Positions 46,575 to 57,789 of a DNA stretch of 64,000 nucleotides are shown one piece after another. The DNA is taken from assembly GCA_936432065.2 (NCBI GenBank), contig OW386287.2, forward strand, positions 186,991,729 through 187,055,728, given 5' to 3'. The translations under genes were made by a program, and so were the position numbers. The notes beneath the pieces are model-generated. The model was given only the letters and a program-made list of their open reading frames with translations, was not told the DNA's origin and made no database searches. The DNA is from Rutpela maculata (Eukaryota; Arthropoda; Insecta; Coleoptera; Cerambycidae). The first letter of the stretch is position 1. Each line of letters starts with the position of its first letter.

Positions 46575-46960
46575 ATTAGGAAATTCACGGCGAAAATTAA
46601 CTTAATTTACAATTTAAACTGGGAAATAAGTAAAATTTAGACTTTCAACTGGTAATTTAACAAAATTTACAGTTTACTGGGGAAATAGCAAATTTTACTA
46701 AAACTATTTAAGCTAAAAATTGGGGAATTTAACAAAATTTACAGTTTAAATCGGTAATTTAGCAAAATTTACAATTTAAACTGTAAAATTAATAAAATGT
46801 ACCGTTCGAACTAAAAAATTAACAAAAACTAGTTTAAACTGTGAATTTAGCAATATTTACAGTTTAAACTGGGAATTTTAGAGAATTTGCACTTTAAACG
46901 GGGAATTTAACAAGATTTACATATTAAACTAGGAATTTAAAAAGTTTACACAGCGAATAT
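46575..46960. repeat. Minisatellite with TTTAAA palindromes, long array
   Basis: About ten diverged units of 33-40 bp, consensus near GGAATTTAACAAAATTTACA followed by GTTTAAACTG. Each unit centres on the palindrome CAGTTTAAACTG. Related to 36905-37065. Confidence 0.75.
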
Positions 46961-46989
46961 CAAAAATGAAATGTTGCGTGTCTACTCTA

Positions 46990-47580
46990 GACTTTCCCCA
47001 GCTAGCAGAGTAACGTTGCTACACGTGATTTTCACGTAAAATTTTCGTGATAATTGGTCGACAACGTTCATCGACCTAAATGTGACGTAATGTCAACGTG
47101 TCTGGTTCGACCTGTTAGTGACGTGTTTAAATGACGTGTAATTCACGTTATTTTACGTGGATTTATACCCGAATATTTGATCAATACATTTGCAACTCCC
47201 AATTTGTCATAAAAGTTTAATTACGTTTTCTTTTTCCGTTCATATTTTAAGCCATGGGACAATTTTTATTGGGCGTTATTTGTAAAAGCATTTGTTCTAA
47301 AATCTTTGTTTTCATGATATAGGGCATTCAAGTTTTTAAATGAAAAATCATTTTGTATTTAAAAATTTAATGTCCTGTGTTATCTTGAAAACAAAGGTCA
47401 ATGTCGGGATATGGGATGACAAATTGACGTAGGTGGGTATCCCAGTACGTAAAATAAATAGAGAAACGGATGTACCTTTTAGAATAATATCCTATTTCAG
47501 GACGTCCTCAAGACAGCCCATTTTAGTACTTCCCAGGATATCCTTTTATGGATGTCAATGGGCTATCCTGAATAGGTTCC
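46990..47580. repeat. Cluster of ACGTGA/TCACGT and GGATATCC-type palindromic motifs
   Basis: Between 47020 and 47160 the motif ACGTGA, TTCACGT or a close variant occurs about eight times in both orientations. From 47440 to 47580 there are GGACGTCC- and GGATATCC-like phrases. Clustered short palindromes of this kind are typical of subterminal regions of DNA transposons, but no terminal repeats were found. Confidence 0.4.
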
Positions 47581-47589
47581 ATTTTGGCA

Positions 47590-48000
47590 TTAACTATGTT
47601 GACTAAGATCGGGATTAAGAGTGGACATCCGATGAAGAGCCCTAAATCTCCTTAAAATGTACCCTAATATTAGGTCCCTAATATATTTAAATAAAGCGCC
47701 ATTTTGATATCCGACCAGCCAAACTGGCCAGGCCAAAGCTACTAGAAAATACCCCAAACACACAGCAACCATGCTTTACTAGTTTTTATTTTCTCAAATA
47801 TTTAAATAATAATAATTATTGTTAGTGGCTGTATGAAATATTTTAAAGTGGCATCTTTGTGTTTTATCTATTTAAGCTTTATTTGAGTGTCTTCATCCAG
47901 ACTATAAAAAGTGAGTACATAAAAATATAACATAACCTATTAAACTTCATATTATGAAAAACTGTTCTGATTGATTGAATATTTAATTAGTTATTAATGT
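47590..48000. other. No supported gene
   Basis: A minus frame at 47772-47590 has a hydrophobic start (VCLGYFLVALAWPVWLVG), but it lies next to the motif cluster and has no other support. Confidence 0.3.
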
Positions 48001-48047
48001 CGTGTTCGAAACTACGAAAATTTAATACGATTTTTTATACTTTCAGA

Positions 48048-48254
48048 ATGCCAAAGGAAGCTAAAAAAATGAGGATTTGTACACATTTCCGTATTTTACA
48101 ATCACTGAGAAATTTACAAAATAAAATATTACTTAATTTGGCTCAAGAATTGAATACTGAAATCAGCTTGAAGAAAAAATGTGAATCACGTGAAAATATA
48201 GTCAAATATGCCAATAAACCTGATGAAACTGAATTTGAGAATGAGGACAAATAA
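48048..48254 (+). CDS. Candidate last exon of an unrecognised protein
   Basis: A strong acceptor-like tract (TTTTTTATACTTTCAG) ends at 48046, two bases before ATG 48048. The 68-codon frame begins MPKEAKKMRICTHFRIL and is Lys/Glu-rich with a likely helical middle (LRNLQNKILLNLAQELN) and an acidic end (DETEFENEDK), with stop TAA at 48252. If the acceptor is real, the frame may be entered from an upstream exon not identified here. The frame also extends upstream without the acceptor to 47997. Composition is more protein-like than surrounding chance frames, but no family was recognised. Confidence 0.35.
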   Translation: MPKEAKKMRICTHFRILQSLRNLQNKILLNLAQELNTEISLKKKCESRENIVKYANKPDETEFENEDK

Positions 48255-48259
48255 TGTGC

Positions 48260-48910
48260 CTACTTAGTTAATAATTTTAAAACCAACTAGCAACTAACTG
48301 TGGATGAAAATAAGTAAGTAAATTTTGTGCTTTAAGATAATTATTTGAAACTTTTATTACACTTTTAAACGAAAGATATGATACGATATCAGACCGAACA
48401 CACACTGCAAGAAAATACAGAGACCTATTACAATCTTCTATCTTGAAATTCTATTTGCCATGCAGAGTGTACTTTATGGATTTTAATTTATAATTCGGTA
48501 AATTATTATTATTCACCGACTGTTATAGATCATACCTATATCCTTCAATAATGTCTATTATTTTTATCTTGCCCATTTTTCATATATCTTTTTAATAATA
48601 GTGATTCAAATAATAATAACTACGTTCATTTTAGCTGCACCCATGAATGAGTATATATTATGGAAAACGAAGCAGAGAAGCTGTTAAAATGTTAAAAGAT
48701 CATCAAATTTTTAAAAAGGAGGGGGTTCTAGACTCGCATGTACTTTCTTCCATATAATATATTTATGTGTGTACTGATTACTCTGGCGTAGTTTTTCGAT
48801 TTATATCAAATCTCTTACATACTATAGGACGGTAGGATCATAATAGTTTCATGAAGTCACGTCTAGTATAAGGTGAATAAAAATTTTTTTTATGATGAAA
48901 AAGATTAAAA
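48260..48910. other. No recognised feature
   Basis: AT-rich spacer. Confidence 0.35.
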
Positions 48911-48914
48911 GAAC

Positions 48915-49215
48915 TTAAAAATTCAATATGGTGAATCCAATATGGCTACCAAAATTGCAAAATTTTTGTAGGTTTACATGAAAATTCTCTGGTAACGAGC
49001 CTGATGTTGAAACTTAAAAATTAAAAAAGACGGATATTTTTTACTATGTAGACGGTAAATAAGAGGTCAGTGTAAAAATAAATTAACAACGAGTTCAAAC
49101 GTATTTTTAACTGACTTCAATATCAGTATTAGCCATTAAGGTTCAATTAACCAGGAGACGGTGAAATTGCATTTCATAAGTTTGATCTCCTTTTTGAAGA
49201 CGGTTCAATTTTTTT
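48915..49215 (+). repeat. Old dispersed repeat, longest uninterrupted copy
   Basis: Runs from CAATATGGTGAATCCAATATGG through AACGAGCCTGATGTTG, GACGGATATTTT, CAATATCAGTATTAGCCATTAAGG to the GACGGTGAAATTGCATTTC block. It shows the uninterrupted order against which the insertion at 7186-8489 can be defined. Confidence 0.7.
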
Positions 49216-49219
49216 TTCA

Positions 49220-50610
49220 AAAATTTGTTCTACAGTCTTATTCAACTAGATCTATTCTTTATAATGTACCGATTTACGCACACTAATCACACTATTTATG
49301 ACATATTAAAAAAAATAATAAATAACTAAATTAACACAAGGAAGGTCGTACAGAAGATGATTAATTTAGTACTAGGCGTATCGTGCGGCACTGCAGTTGG
49401 CACCCCCGTAGGTAAAAAGCAGTGGACACTCAGTCTAATTAACAGGCAGACACACATTAGAGAGCTTTCAATGGTCTGAATGTCCCTGTGACCGATGATT
49501 AGGGAGAAAAGCCGCACAAGCAAAAATAGGACCAGTCACGCTCTCACAATGACGCAACTGCCAGCTTCATTTTTATCCATCAACGGTGACGTTTTAATTA
49601 AGAATTTGCATAGAGCTTATTTAATTTCACCTGCATCACTTACGGAGGTAACTAGCGATATATTTCAGAAATAAACAACAGGTAAATATATCACGTAAGA
49701 CTTTCGTTGATATTAATAACAGTACATAGGCGTAAGCTGGTATTTTTATATAATAATTTAGGATCAATTGGAATTTATTATCACATCGTAAATGGGGAGT
49801 AAATATTTACATATTTACATTTCAAAACTTATCACGGGATTCAATTAGAAGAACTAACTCGAAGATGTGAAACATATATGGAGGTTCCAGGAAGGACAAT
49901 TATTGAATTAAAATGGAATCATGCTCCTAATTGATCTTATCACCTAGAGCATTGATAATACCGAGATAATTTTGATAATATCGAGATAATTTTCTCATAG
50001 AGACTGCTGAAAGCGTGTTGCTTGCTATTACCTTTAAGCAACACGCTTGAAGCATTCTCTACGACAGAATTTTGAGTATCTATCAATGTTCGAGATGTAT
50101 TCGGTAAGAAAATTTTTTACTCTCCATTCAATTCGTATTTTTTGATCGAACGAAATTCTAAAAACATTTTCAACGTATATTTTTTACTTTTAATGGTGTT
50201 TTTGGGTGTATTTTCTAATACAATTTGATTAATTGAATCGTTTGTAACATTACCAAACCTTTGTGATATTTTTCTAAGTGGGTCGCGTGCGCGTGACGTC
50301 ACAGCCTCAGACCTTAGGAAAAACAAACTGAAATTCTTTAACTGTCAAATGGCAACTGATTAAACTTTTCGTAATATTATACAAAATGACAAGTTTTTAG
50401 TTTATTATTAATTGTGGAAATGTGACAATCCGAAACAATGCCAATTTTTATAACATAACCTTCGTTTACAACCAGAAGAAGTTAGAGGTTAAAAGACTGC
50501 AACTTATTTTAAACAATTAAAAGAAATGATTTTACAAGAACCTTCCAAGGATTTTATTAGTGGCAACGTTGTTGCATATTAATGTAAGAATTTGATTTTT
50601 AACGTGGGTT
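49220..50610. other. No recognised feature
   Basis: AT-rich DNA. A local inverted pair around 50010-50048 (AAAGCGTGTTGCTTGC and GCAACACGCTT) is a short hairpin of unknown meaning. Confidence 0.35.
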
Positions 50611-51460
50611 AATACAGTGTGTCCCACTTAAGGATTAACCACCCCCGTAAAATTTTTATTTATGAACCGATTTTTATGTTTTTTTTAGTATATGGATATC
50701 GCAAAAAGACATTAGAAACATGTTCCGTTAATTATGGAACTTAAAACCTCGGCCAACTACGACTATTGTTTAAGTGCAAAATATTGAGAAGTACTATTAG
50801 GGATTTTTTTTTCAAAATATTGGAATGGATTCTTATTCAGAACCACCTATATACCTGTTGTGCCAATTTTTGTCGTGATAGTAATACAAGGTGGCCCAAA
50901 ACATTAAAAATACATTTTTAAAATAACGAAATTTAAATTAAAAAACACATTACTTTTGTTTTATTTAGATTATTTATTGATAAAATTATTATTATTATTA
51001 TTTAAATTTTCATTTATTTTGAAATTTTATAAACAATTACCATAAACCTGTGAACATTTTTTATATTTTTAGATTTGTAAGAACCTGAACGGTTTGTGTT
51101 ATTAAAACTTAGCAGGCGTGGACAACAAAAAATGTTAGTTGAAAAATGGCTGTCGCTGACTCTGTTTAACTAGCATCTTAGTTCTTTGATAAACGACTAA
51201 AACAACTTAGTTATTACGTATTATTATAATAATGGCTCATTATTCTTTACAAGAAAAAGTGGAAATTGTGCAATTAATTAATCAATTAATTGTACTAAAT
51301 TTTAATAACACAAACCGCTCAGATTCTTACAAATTTAAAAATCTAAAATTTTTTTACAGGTTTATGGTAATTGTTTATAAAATTTCAAAATAAATGAAAA
51401 TTTAAATAATAATAATAATAATAATTTTATCAATAAATAATTTAAACAAGCTAAAAACGT

Positions 51461-51816
51461 ACTCTTCGCCGGTTTACTAAACTTTTTATATAACTGTTAC
51501 ACATTCTATAGGATACTCTTCGCAGTTTTTTGTAAATAATGTTAGTTTTAGACATTTTTAATTTTATAGTACGAACTTAGTTGGTGAAAGACTCAGTGTA
51601 AAATAAAGTAAAAATTAAAAAAAAACTATACCATACCACATGTGGGTTTCGAACCTGGGACCCTTGGATTCCGAGTCAAAAGCGTAAGAACTACCTAACA
51701 CGTAAAAAATGTAAAAATGTAAATTTTTACAAAAACATAAAAATCAAAAAAAAATTTTTCAAATTTAAATCATTTTTATTTACTGATCGATTTTGTTTTT
51801 GCGAAGAGTATAATAA
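51461..51816 (+). mobile_element. HINE2 copy c, internally deleted
   Basis: Starts ACTCTTCGCCGGTTTAC and ends TTTTTGCGAAGAGTATAATAA; the 5' half of the terminal hairpin is deleted. It retains the tRNA-like module on the minus strand (about 51645-51700) with B-box-like CAGGTTCGAAACCC. The sister arm at 50940-51010 shows the uninterrupted target. Confidence 0.75.
51645..51700 (-). other. tRNA-like module in HINE2 copy c
   Basis: On the minus strand a 7-base loop CTCGGAA is closed by CTTTTGA/TCCAAGG (one mismatch) and followed by GGTCCCAGGTTCGAAACCCAC, a good T-arm with B box. The acceptor stem is not convincing. Confidence 0.5.
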
Positions 51817-51825
51817 TACAAAAGT

Positions 51826-51835
51826 AATGTGTTTT
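51826..51835. repeat. 10-bp target-site duplication, left
   Basis: AATGTGTTTT, repeated at 52482-52491. Confidence 0.75.
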
Positions 51836-52481
51836 GTACTTGTACTTGGCTCATCCAACTGGGTCAAGCTTCTCTGGGTGCCTGGACACAGCAACATCGT
51901 GGGTAACGAGCGGGCAGACGCTCTGGCCAGAGGGGGCTCTCAGATGCCTCTACTGGGTCCGGAGCCTGCTCTCGGCTACCCTAGATCAAGTGCCAATAAG
52001 TCAGTAGAGAATTGGACACGGTCCCAGTTCTTTGACTTCTGGGCTTCCTACCCAGGACTTCGGCAAGCTCCTGATCTCTTCGGCCCTTGCCGAAGCGAGC
52101 AGAACAAATCCTGCGACTAAGCAGGACAAAGGTCAGAATCGTGGTAAGTCTCTTGACTGGACACGGCTCTTTCAAAAAACACCTGCACACTATAGGTTGA
52201 TAACCCCGACTGCAGGTTCTGCGGGGACGAGGAGGAGACTTCCATCCACGTCCTTACTTCCTGCCCTAGTCTTATGAACTCGAGGTACAAACACTTCGGC
52301 ATTGGTTTTCCGGTGCTGGAGGAAATAAGGAATGCCCCTGTAGGAAGGATTTTGGCCTTTGGGTTAGAATCCGGCTTGAATGGGGGAATTCAATAAATTC
52401 GTAGCGGTAGCACAATGGGCCACAAGGCCTGAGTGCGGCGACCCTTCGTCGCCCCGCTAAATGAAGAAGAAGAAGAAGAAG
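51836..52481 (+). pseudogene. 5'-truncated LOA-like non-LTR retrotransposon tail (RNase H to 3' end)
   Basis: The 5' end opens in RNase H: KLLWVPGHSNIVGNERADAL then ARGGSQMPLLGPEP. Then, across frameshifts near 52060 and 52210, come VVSLLTGHGSFKKHLHTIGL and CRFCGDEEETSIHVLTSCP, the TGH motif plus a C-x2-C...H-x4-C knuckle. The frame ends near 52394, followed by a short 3' untranslated region with GGCGACCCTTCGTCGCC and a GAA-repeat tail. An exact 10-bp duplication (AATGTGTTTT) brackets the copy, so its extent is certain. At least two frameshifts mean it is inactive. Confidence 0.85.
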
Positions 52482-52491
52482 AATGTGTTTT
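52482..52491. repeat. 10-bp target-site duplication, right
   Basis: Exact copy of AATGTGTTTT from 51826-51835. Confidence 0.75.
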
Positions 52492-53013
52492 TTACTTTAA
52501 ATTTGGTTATTTTAAAAAGTTATTTTTAATGTTTTGTGCCACCCTGTATTACTATCACGACAAAAATTGGTACAATAGGTATATAGGTGGTCCTGAATAA
52601 GAATCCGTTCTAATATTCTGAAAAAAATCCCTAATAGTACTTCTCAATATTTCGCACTTAAACAATGGTCTTAGTTGGCCGTGACTCTGAGTTCCGGAAT
52701 TATATGTTTCTAATGCCTTTTTGCGAGATCTACATATTAAAAAAAAAACGTAAAAATCGGTACATAAATAAAAATTTTACGGGAGTGGCTAGTCCTTTAG
52801 TGGGACACTGTATGAAACTGAAAGTGCTTATGATAATAATAACTGCTGCTCAAACAAGCAATAAACAATTCATGGTAAAGAAAATTAACATTTTATATTG
52901 GTTTGTCAGTATTTTTAATAATTATTTCTTGTTTAAATTTTAGTTGAGCGAAGGTGTGGAGCTGTACCGAGCGAGAGAAAGGTGCATGGCAGAAATTGTT
53001 TTAAATAAGGTAC

Positions 53014-53034
53014 ACTTCCACTGGATATGGAAGT
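53014..53034 (-). repeat. Solitary HINE1 terminal hairpin
   Basis: ACTTCCACTGGATATGGAAGT followed by AATT, identical in form to the terminal palindrome of HINE1 but without the body. It marks the remnant of another copy. Confidence 0.6.
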
Positions 53035-53261
53035 AATTAATGAAATGTGAATGAATTTGTCATTCAAAATTTAATTTCATTAATACCGCAACTTTGCAAG
53101 AAAACTGTAAATATTAATCGATTTGCCATTAATTTTTTGGTATAATTGCTATACCTACTCGTAATATTAATCATATCCCGATGATTCCATCTTGATTGAC
53201 GAAACGCTCATCAGTGTATTTTTGTGTTTGTAAAATTGTCTTAAAATGTTTCGTATCTTTT

Positions 53262-53838
53262 ATATTTACCGGTCGATTTTTTTCAAAAACAATAGGGTTC
53301 TTCCCCTAACTAACCGAAACTTACTGTCCAAATTTAAACATAATCGGTAATTTCCGCCTTGAGGTGGATGAAGTAAAAAAATATTTTGAGGTTTTTCGTT
53401 CTTGTACACACACTAAATCACATTTTTTTTTCATCCCCTTTAATAATGTGACGGGTGTGGGTGGGGGTGGTAATGGGGGTGGCTAATGCCAAAAATTTTC
53501 TTGAGACCTTTGCTTCTCTTGTATATACTAAATACCAATTTTATGGACTCTTACCTACTTGATTTACCTATCCTACCTACTTGATTTACCTATCTTTCAT
53601 TCACCCCCATTCACCCCCCCAACCCAATCCTCAATGAGATGAAAATATAAACTGGTTCCAGATCCCGTTAAAGTAGATACGTGCACCAAATTTCAAGTCA
53701 ATATCTTAAACGGTTCCAGAGTAATCGTGCGTACAAAAAAGACAGAAATTTTTTTTTTCGCTCAAACTTAAAATCTCGACGTTTCGTTACATTCTAAGCC
53801 TATCTGAACAATAAAAAATTTCAATTTTTTTTTTGTCC
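53262..53838 (-). mobile_element. HINE2/HINE1 chimera (HINE1 copy e)
   Basis: 53262-53355 matches the HINE2 interior (AATAGGGTTCTTCCCCTAACTAAC). The sequence then switches at GGATGAAGTAAAAAAATATT to HINE1, which continues to GTTTCGTTACATTCTAAGCC. The hairpin end is partly deleted (TTTGTCCACTGGATGCCCAGG). The HINE1 GTCT tract is largely missing. Confidence 0.65.
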
Positions 53839-53844
53839 ACTGGA

Positions 53845-54840
53845 TGCCCAGGAACTATTCGGTATATAATTAGAATCCCTGCGGGCAAAAGTTATTAGCA
53901 TCACCTGGCATCTGATATTTAAAAAAAAAAACAAACGATAAGATTTGTTTCATTTCCTTTCCAAGTTATTCGATGTAGAAATTACTTTTTGATGACAATC
54001 TTTTACTTTTGCCACTCTTTTATAGTTTACTATCGATTACAAATATAAGATCAATTACCATCTATCATTTAAATGCCATGAAAAACGTTATACCATAATC
54101 CCTAACGTAAACACGAATACGTACTCGGCAAATGGACAAAAGACAAATTTTACATGGCCTATGAACAATGCCCCGAGAAACCATTTAATCTCAAACGGAA
54201 GTGCCTCTTCTTTCCGGTTTAGAATGACTTCGACACCCCGGCTATTCAAACCGGTTACAGGTAGATCATCACGGACGCTGAACGCCTAAAAAATTGAGAA
54301 GAATAGAACAATGTCTTAACCCTGACTTATTACGCAAAATATAAATGACCTTAGGGCAGTGGGTTCAAAGGGAACTAGTTTTTGACTCGTGCTAGACAGG
54401 CAAAAAGTTTTGACTTGTAAGGATTTTTAATGGTGTAATTTATCATAGTTTGTGAAAGGGTTTGTTTGTTTAATATCTTTTTGATAACAAGTAACGAATT
54501 TTCGGGCCTTCGGTCATCGCGTCCAGATATACGTTAGCAATTCATTTACAACATCATTATACGTTGGCGAGTGTTGTTGTTGATGGATAAACGTTTATTG
54601 TAGACAACAGGAGACAGCTAGAATGATTTAACAATACATTTACGTAAAATAATTTTTTGATATTATGTAAAAAATATGAAATGTTTTCGTTTACTTATAA
54701 TATTTTTGCAATTTTGCGCTAGTCCAGTTACCAAAAATTTTTACCCCATAAAAAATGAAAAACGGTTGAACAACACACTAGAAATATCGATCGGAGAAGA
54801 AGAAGATTTCTTTTTGAAGATTCGAAATCAGCCAACCCAA
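53845..54840. other. No recognised feature
   Basis: No gene or repeat was recognised between the HINE chimera and the ATAA array. Confidence 0.4.
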
Positions 54841-54844
54841 AAAC

Positions 54845-55696
<852 letters not shown>

Positions 55697-55849
55697 GCCA
55701 TTTCAAAAATAAATTAGCTATACTTTTTCAAATACTAAATCTTTCAATTTAACCTTAATTATAGGTTTTAACCTCGGAATAATGTCATATGAATTATATT
55801 TCGATCATTTTTGGCAATTTAATAGTAAATGCATCAAAGAAAAGCTTCT

Positions 55850-57240
55850 ATAGCGGCTTGCTAATTTATAGGGGGTGGCAATTAAGAAGGTCTCTTCAGG
55901 GGTGGCAATTAAGAAAAAATTAAAAACAGTGGAGCTGAAAGGAAATACAATTTTAAGAAAATGCATTATGCAACTATGCAACTTTTCATCAAAATTGATA
56001 GTCTTTAAATTATAACGACTTGAAAATTAGGATTTTAGCTTTAAAAACAATATTCGTCAACTAACTCCAAAAGTAATACATTGAGCGAAAACATGCTAGA
56101 GACAAATAAGAAAGCTGCTAAATTGAGGATGAATTTCATTTTTGTCTAATTTCTTTCGGAGGTCTGGAGGTATAAAGGTGGCGTCTGAACGTGTATAATA
56201 CAAAATATTTGGTTTAGAAATCATGGCACTTACTTTAAAAATGCACAATGAAAGTAAATTAACTAGGCGTTCAAATGATTTTTTAGTTGTTTCTACAACA
56301 TACAAAACAAAAAAGTTATGACAGAAACGATGTACTTTTTCACATTTTTTTTTTTTTTTTGTAAAAACGTCGCCATTCTGTTAATGTAAGTAGTCAGCAA
56401 TTAAAAAAATATATGCCCATATACTGTTTTTTGTTTATATATTGTATGACCTAGATGCTCAAATTTTTGCGTCCGTTTGCTATATAAAAAAATTGCATTT
56501 TAAACTGTAAAGGGGGTTTTAGAAAAAATGTAACATTTTTGTTTCATTGCAAATATCTCAATAAATATTAGTTTTAACAAACAAAAAATGGTGGATGTCA
56601 AATGAAGCTTATAAACTGAGAATAAATTTACTTTTCTTATATATTTGTGTAGGATTGATAGTTTCGGAGATATTTAATTTTACAGATGGCATCCGACCGT
56701 TTTTAGTTTGAATGTTGAATATCTTAGAAACTGCGACTGTCATAAAAAATTCTAAGAAACAAAATTAAAGACAATTAACCTATCTTTAAAATGATTTGTT
56801 TGTTTCTACATCACAAAAAATAAGGAAGTTACAATACAATATGCGTTTTCACATCTTTTTAAACAAAATGTCGCCATTTTGTTATTGTAATTGCTCAATA
56901 ATTTTTTTTTTCAAAATGCTGTTTTTCGTTAATCTATAGCATCACCAAGATGCTCAATCTTTTTTGTCCGTTTAAAACACTTGTTTTAGAGAAAAATTTC
57001 CATCGGCCATATTAGAGCCGCCATTTTGAATTTTTAAATTTTGGTCAAGATTCGTAATCAGCGATCCCAGAAACGTAACTATCCTAACTTTCAAGAATTA
57101 ATTGGTAATACTTTCAAATATTCAATATTAAAATTTAGGTTTTCATCCCCTGAGGGTAAGAACAAGTATCCGTACCATATAGAAACTGAAGACGATACCT
57201 TTTGCTAATAATAACTCAAATTATCATTACATATGAAATT
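55850..57240 (-). repeat. Long dispersed repeat, copy 2
   Basis: Reverse-orientation relative of 16375-18870 without the foldback: GGTCTCTTCAGGGGTGG near 55890, the TGTCGCCATTTTGTTATTG block near 56870, the GGCCATATTAGAGCCGCCATTTTG block near 57005, and ATAGAAACTGAAGACGATACC near 57180. The end-block ATAGAAACTCTAGGTGATACC repeats at 57307. Confidence 0.65.
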
Positions 57241-57789
57241 ATTCCGAGATTTTACATATTTTATACCTCATTGTACTGTACTATAAGAGCAAGTTTCGGA
57301 ACCATATAGAAACTCTAGGTGATACCTTTTACTACAAAAATGATTCATCAAGAAAAAAACCGCTGGCCAAGGAATCACTACTTCCACATCCGGATTTTCT
57401 ATCCAAGTCTCTCAAAACGAAAAAAATTTGTATGTGGAAATAATTGTTTATGGAACTTCAATAATATAATATTTAAAATAGTCTACCCCGAAAACCCATA
57501 AAACGATATCCCACATCGGTAATGGGGTGGGGGTGGTGATGGGGGGTGGTAGTGGGGGTGGATGAAGAAAAAAATATTTTGAGGTTTTTGGTTCTTGTAC
57601 ACAAACTAAATCACATTTTTTTTCATCCCCTTTAATAATGGGGTAGGGGGTGGTAATGGAGGTGGCTAATGCCAAAAAATTTCTTAAGAACTTAGCTTCT
57701 CCTGTATATGTATACTAAATACCAATTTCATGGAATTTTATTTGCTTGATTTACTTATTTACCCCCCATTTACCCTTCGACGGAATAAG

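Larger units (their letters stand above)
50615..52810. mobile_element. Mariner-type foldback with transposase start in the loop; carries two later insertions
   Basis: CAGTGTGTCCCACTTAAGGA (50615) is mirrored by CCTTTAGTGGGACACTG (ending 52810), TA on both outer sides (50613-50614 and 52811-52812). The left arm is 50615-51115; the right arm is 51290-52810 minus the HINE2 copy at 51461-51816 and the retrotransposon at 51836-52481. The loop of about 175 bp contains an ATG at 51232 starting MAHYSLQEKVEIVQL, which looks like the first helix of a mariner transposase, running straight into the arm. The rest of the transposase is gone. Confidence 0.85.

Noticed and set aside
47590..47772. Hydrophobic 60-codon minus frame resembling a signal peptide
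   Set aside because: It adjoins the palindromic motif cluster and nothing after the hydrophobic start looks like a protein.
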